Shown here: piece after piece, positions 60,757-64,000 of the stretch | Layout of the letters: every line of letters starts with the position of its first letter | Position numbering within the stretch: the stretch's first letter is position 1 | Position numbers and translations under genes: made by a program | The notes under the pieces: generated by a model | Databases searched by the model: none | The model's input: only the letters and a program-made list of their open reading frames with translations | Told to the model about the DNA's origin: nothing | Source of the DNA: Haladaptatus sp. QDMS2 | GTDB taxonomy: Archaea > Halobacteriota > Halobacteria > Halobacteriales > Halococcaceae | DNA: 64,000 nt | Assembly: GCF_029338295.1 (NCBI RefSeq) | Contig: NZ_CP119792.1 | Coordinates: 1-64,000, forward strand | Reading direction: 5' to 3'

Positions 60757-60865
60757 CCCCGCGTACCGCTCACCCACCCGGTTCCCTCACCTCTCTCCCA
60801 CCACGTTGCAACCGAGTCGGGGACGGGACTGAGCGCTTATTGATACCAACCAACACACTACACAT

Positions 60866-61510
60866 ATGGACTGGATTGACGACACGGCAAACCTCTACGA
60901 AGACCGCGAGTTCGGTGAGAGCGTCGGCATGGGCGAACGGCCCGCATTGGTGATAATCGACCTCATCAACGCGTTTACCGACCCCGACTCGAATCTCGGG
61001 TCGGACGTCTCAGACGTACTTGCCCAGACGAGTGCGCTGCTCGACGCCTTCCGTGAATACGACCTGCCACGCTACTTCACGACGGTTGCCTACGAAGAAT
61101 CCTACGGGGATGCGGGTCGCTTCATCGAGAAGGTACCCGCGCTTCGAGAATTGCGACTCGGGACCGACCGTATCGAAGTCGATGATCAGATTGCACCGAT
61201 GGATGCAGAACGCGTCATCCTCAAGAAATACGCGAGTGCCTTCTTCGGAACCGACCTGCAGACTGAACTCACGAACCAACGAGTCGACACGCTCGTCCTC
61301 GCCGGGGTGACCACGAGCGGGTGTGTCCGCGCGACTGCTGTCGACAGCCTCCAACATGGCTATCGGACGATCGTGCCCGCAGATGCGGTTGGCGACCGGG
61401 CAGACGGCCCACACCGCGCAAATCTGTTCGACATCGACGCGAAGTACGGCGACGTGGTTTCAACAGCGTCGGTTCTCGACTACGTCACCGAGTCGTTCGG
61501 CGAGAACTGA
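60866..61510 (+). CDS. isochorismatase-family amidohydrolase (N-carbamoylsarcosine amidase-like)
   Basis: A 214-residue cysteine hydrolase. The catalytic triad is visible: Asp in ALVIIDLINAFTDPDSNLGS, Lys in RVILKKYASAFFGTDLQTEL and Cys in LAGVTTSGCVRATAVDSLQH. After ring opening of (methyl)hydantoin by HyuAB, the N-carbamoyl product would be cleaved by such an enzyme to an amino acid, CO2 and ammonia, so it fits the operon. Its promoter is separate (TATTGATACC upstream), 110 bp after hyuB. Substrate inferred from context. Confidence 0.85.
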   Translation: MDWIDDTANLYEDREFGESVGMGERPALVIIDLINAFTDPDSNLGSDVSDVLAQTSALLDAFREYDLPRYFTTVAYEESYGDAGRFIEKVPALRELRLGTDRIEVDDQIAPMDAERVILKKYASAFFGTDLQTELTNQRVDTLVLAGVTTSGCVRATAVDSLQHGYRTIVPADAVGDRADGPHRANLFDIDAKYGDVVSTASVLDYVTESFGEN

Positions 61511-61658
61511 GCCCTGCGTTTCTCCGGCTTTCGGGCGTAACCTGTCGGGCATTTTTCGTGCACGAGCACCGTCCCGACGTACCCACCCCTACTTATACTC
61601 CCAACATAGGGAGGAACAATGGCTTTTCACCGTACGGGAGTGGTTATCATAGACACAA

Positions 61659-62876
61659 ATGCCAGCACGAAAACGCACTGGCCCGCTCGATGGACTGCGG
61701 GTTATCGACATGTCCGGCATGATAAGCGGGGCGTTCGCCACCACGATGATGGGCGATTTTGGGGCCGATGTCGTCATGATCGAACACCCGAAGGTGGGTG
61801 ACCCAATCCGCGAATGGCCACAGAAAACCGCGTCAGGTGAATCGCTGGCCTGGAAATCACTCGGGCGCAACAAGCGCTGTATCACGCTCGATCTTGGGTC
61901 AGAAGAAGGCAGAGAGATTGCACTCCTCCTCATCGAAGATGCCGACATCGTCTTTGAGAACTTCCGCCCCGGGACGATGGAACGGTGGGGCCTCGGCCCG
62001 GACGACATTCACGCGGTCAACGAGCGAGCGATTATGGTTCGGCTCTCTGGCTACGGGCAGACGGGGCCAAAGTCACAGAAACCTGGCTTCGGCACGGTTG
62101 CCGAAGGCATCTCGGGATGGGCACACGCAAACGGCTTCCCTGACAGCGAACCCTTGCTCCCACCGATTAGTCTCGCAGACCTCACCGCAGCGCAATTCGC
62201 GCTCCAGTCGACGCTGATGGCGGTCTACGAGCGCGATTTAGGCCGTAATCCGAGCGACAAAGGCCAGGTCATCGATGTCTCGCTCATCGAACCACTCTCT
62301 CGGCTGTTCTTTGGCGAGGTTGAAGCCTACGACCGGATGGAATACGTTCGCGAACGGACGGGGAATCGTCATTCGAGCACTGCCCCACGGAACATCTACG
62401 AGACGGCAGATGGCTATATGACGATGTCTGCGTCGAATCAGAAAATCTTCGAGCGGGTCGCTCGCGCAATCGACAAGCCAGAACTCATCGATGACCCACG
62501 ATTCGCGGACAACGTCACGCGTGTCGAAAACGTCGACGCGCTCGATGCGGAAATCGAAGCCTGGACCAAACAGCACACAACCGACGAAGCAATCGACATT
62601 CTCGAAGCCAACGATGCCATCGTCGGCCCGGTTTACGATATGGGAGATATCTTCGAAGACGAACAGTACCAGGCTCGCGACGCCATCATCGAAGTCGACG
62701 ACCCGGACGTTGGCTCGCTGAAGACGTTTGCGCCGACACCCAAGTTCTCTCGGACGCCCGGGGAGGTAGAGTTCCTTGGCCCCGGGCATGGCGAGCACAA
62801 CGAAGAGGTGTACCAGGGCGAACTCGGCATGTCGACCGAGGAGTTTGCACGCCTCGACGAAGCGGGTGTCATCTAG
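61659..62876 (+). CDS. CoA transferase, CaiB/BaiF family (class III)
   Basis: A 405-residue class III CoA transferase. Typical pieces: PLDGLRVIDMSGMISGAFAT, MMGDFGADVVMIEHPKVGDP, GRNKRCITLDLGSEEGREIA and VFENFRPGTMERWGLGPDDI. The catalytic Asp is expected in PPISLADLTAAQFALQSTLM. These enzymes move CoA between carboxylic acids. The gene has its own promoter region and is followed, with no gap, by a LeuA-family gene. An ATG at 61619 with a good SD-like GGAGG is in another frame and is not the start. Confidence 0.92.
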   Translation: MPARKRTGPLDGLRVIDMSGMISGAFATTMMGDFGADVVMIEHPKVGDPIREWPQKTASGESLAWKSLGRNKRCITLDLGSEEGREIALLLIEDADIVFENFRPGTMERWGLGPDDIHAVNERAIMVRLSGYGQTGPKSQKPGFGTVAEGISGWAHANGFPDSEPLLPPISLADLTAAQFALQSTLMAVYERDLGRNPSDKGQVIDVSLIEPLSRLFFGEVEAYDRMEYVRERTGNRHSSTAPRNIYETADGYMTMSASNQKIFERVARAIDKPELIDDPRFADNVTRVENVDALDAEIEAWTKQHTTDEAIDILEANDAIVGPVYDMGDIFEDEQYQARDAIIEVDDPDVGSLKTFAPTPKFSRTPGEVEFLGPGHGEHNEEVYQGELGMSTEEFARLDEAGVI

Positions 62877-63968
62877 ATGCAACTGAACGACGTCACGCTC
62901 CGTGAGGGTGACCAGATGCCGGGTCGCGACTTTACCGCCTCTCAGAAGGTCGAGTGTGCCCACGCACTAGACGACGTGGGCGTTCCGTTCATTCAGCCGG
63001 CGTTTCCCGCAACGGGTGAGAAAGACCAGACGGTTGTCCGCGAACTTTCCGAGTCGACGTCAGCCGACATCATCGCGCTTGCTCGGGCGTTAGACCGTGA
63101 CATCGACCTGGCGATTGACGCGGGTGCAGACGTCGTCGAGACGTTCGTGTCTGTCTCCGATAGCCATCTCGAACACCTCCTCGGCAAGTCCCGAGACGAG
63201 ATGGAGACGCTCCTTCGCGATGCAGTAGACCACATCATCGAGCGAGGCGGAACGCCACACGTCACGCTCGCCGACGCCTTTCGGACGGACCCAGCCTATC
63301 TCGTCGATATCTTCGAGTTGCTCCCCGATGTGCCGATTCTCACGCTCGCAGACTCGGTGGGGGCGCGAACCCCACACACGGTTCAGCAATATTTCGACAC
63401 ACTCGGTGAGGACGTAGACCTCGCACGCGTTGGCGTCCACTTCCACGACGATATGGGCTGTGGGACGGCGAACGCACTCACTGCCTACCACGCTGGCGTG
63501 GCGAAGGCTGATGTGAGTATTGCCTCGCTTGGCGAACGGGCGGGAAACAGTTCGTTCGAAGAGGTTGCCGTCTCCTGTGCCGTCGATTACCAGGACGACC
63601 TGGGGCTCGACACGACGTCGCTCATCCCTGCCTGTCGCGACATCCTCGACACGCTCGGCGAGTCGTACGGTAGGCGGAAAGCGGTCCTGGGCGAAGAAAT
63701 CGCCAAACACGAATCGGGAATCCATACGGCTGCCATGCTCGCAGACCCGTCGACGCTCGAACCATTCGACCCTGCAACCTTTGGTGGCGAGCGGACACTC
63801 ATCTTCGGAAAGCCAACCGGTGAAGGTGGGACGACTCGCCTGCTCGAACGGGCGAACGTCGAGCCAACAGCCCAAGCGGTGAGTCGGTTCCAGGACCTAC
63901 TCGCGACCCACGGCCCACTCTCACTTGCGGAAGCGCTCAAGCTTGCTTCCCGTGAGTTTGGCGACTGA
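62877..63968 (+). CDS. LeuA/HMGL-family aldolase-type enzyme (citramalate/isopropylmalate synthase-like)
   Basis: A 363-residue protein of the HMG-CoA lyase-like TIM-barrel family. MQLNDVTLREGDQMPGRDFT has the family's metal Asp and LREG, HVTLADAFRTDPAYLVDIFE, LTLADSVGARTPHTVQQYFD, VHFHDDMGCGTANALTAYHA (HxH metal site) and DVSIASLGERAGNSSFEEVA follow. It lacks the regulatory C-terminal domain of LeuA/CimA. Starts directly at the stop of the CoA-transferase gene, so the two are translationally coupled and may handle the same acyl-CoA. Substrate undetermined. Confidence 0.88.
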   Translation: MQLNDVTLREGDQMPGRDFTASQKVECAHALDDVGVPFIQPAFPATGEKDQTVVRELSESTSADIIALARALDRDIDLAIDAGADVVETFVSVSDSHLEHLLGKSRDEMETLLRDAVDHIIERGGTPHVTLADAFRTDPAYLVDIFELLPDVPILTLADSVGARTPHTVQQYFDTLGEDVDLARVGVHFHDDMGCGTANALTAYHAGVAKADVSIASLGERAGNSSFEEVAVSCAVDYQDDLGLDTTSLIPACRDILDTLGESYGRRKAVLGEEIAKHESGIHTAAMLADPSTLEPFDPATFGGERTLIFGKPTGEGGTTRLLERANVEPTAQAVSRFQDLLATHGPLSLAEALKLASREFGD

Positions 63969-64000
63969 CGCCGTGTTAGGCGGTTTGTTTCACCCGGAAC
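63969..64000. other. window end, downstream of the last gene
   Basis: 32 bases after the stop; too short for any call. Confidence 0.3.

Noticed and set aside
59572..60777. A 401-codon minus-strand frame opposite hyuB
   Set aside because: It mirrors the codon bias of hyuB (GC-rich third positions) and has no family motif; a shadow frame.
61619..61801. ATG with a good SD-like GGAGG upstream of the CoA-transferase
   Set aside because: It opens a different frame giving a 60-residue basic product that overlaps the conserved CoA-transferase start; probably the leader of that mRNA rather than a gene.
1..64000. tRNA, rRNA or integrase genes that would mark a chromosomal island
   Set aside because: No cloverleaf-like or rRNA segment and no tyrosine or serine recombinase was recognised, so a plasmid-type replicon is preferred.

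Overview
The window reads as a haloarchaeal (class Halobacteria) plasmid or megaplasmid segment. Nearly all predicted proteins are strongly acidic, starts are often leaderless with a TATA-like box about 30 nt upstream, and the gene families are typical haloarchaeal accessory ones: Orc1/Cdc6 with G-string repeats, DUF2391, HVO_A0114-type regulators, IS1341-type TnpB, and an archaeal VirB4/VirD4-like transfer module.

Layout. 0-1.7 kb: end of a sugar-nucleotide locus (rfbD 5' end, rfbB, Nudix hydrolase). 2-6 kb: a replication locus with two winged-helix genes and an orc1/cdc6 gene flanked by outward-facing repeat arrays; the initiator gene carries a one-base frameshift. 6-17 kb: an accessory region of toxin-antitoxin (TA) pairs, a Fic protein, small regulators and several unrecognised genes. 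17.6-21.8 kb: one very large gene whose C-terminus looks like a DUF2272 (NlpC/P60-like) domain. 22-32 kb: more TA loci, a TnpB element, a VapBC pair, DoxX and many fragments. 32-39 kb: a VirD4/HerA-like coupling ATPase on the minus strand, an AAA/DUF4143 ATPase and an OB-fold protein. 39-48 kb: membrane/TrkA-C proteins, a second intact TnpB element, UspA, a PIN/RHH pair, a DHFR-like reductase, an ArsR-like regulator and a second Fic protein. 49-56.3 kb: a compact plus-strand operon resembling a type IV secretion/conjugation apparatus (VirB2-like, surface protein, Tat lipoprotein, VirB6-like, PrgI-VirB4 N-domain fusion, VirB4 ATPase). 56.8-64 kb: a catabolic run of hyuA, hyuB, an isochorismatase-family amidohydrolase, a CaiB-type CoA transferase and a LeuA/HMGL-family lyase or synthase.

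Two patterns stand out. First, the left third is decaying: single-base frameshifts or stops occur in rfbD, the Nudix gene, orc1, one regulator and several TA toxins, while the large genes of the right half are open. In at least five TA-like loci the DNA-binding antitoxin-type gene is intact and the toxin-type partner is frameshifted, truncated or missing. Second, segments have been duplicated and shuffled: the 5' end of the coupling ATPase is repeated 20.5 kb away, an origin-type repeat unit appears twice outside the origin inside a longer direct repeat, and a DUF4143 ATPase fragment keeps the same hairpin as the intact copy.

The best candidates for undescribed biology are the 1366-residue DUF2272 protein, the haloarchaeal transfer module with its split VirB4, and three proteins with only weak fold resemblance: an NDT/TIR-like one, an RNase H/DUF3800-like one and a primase-like one.
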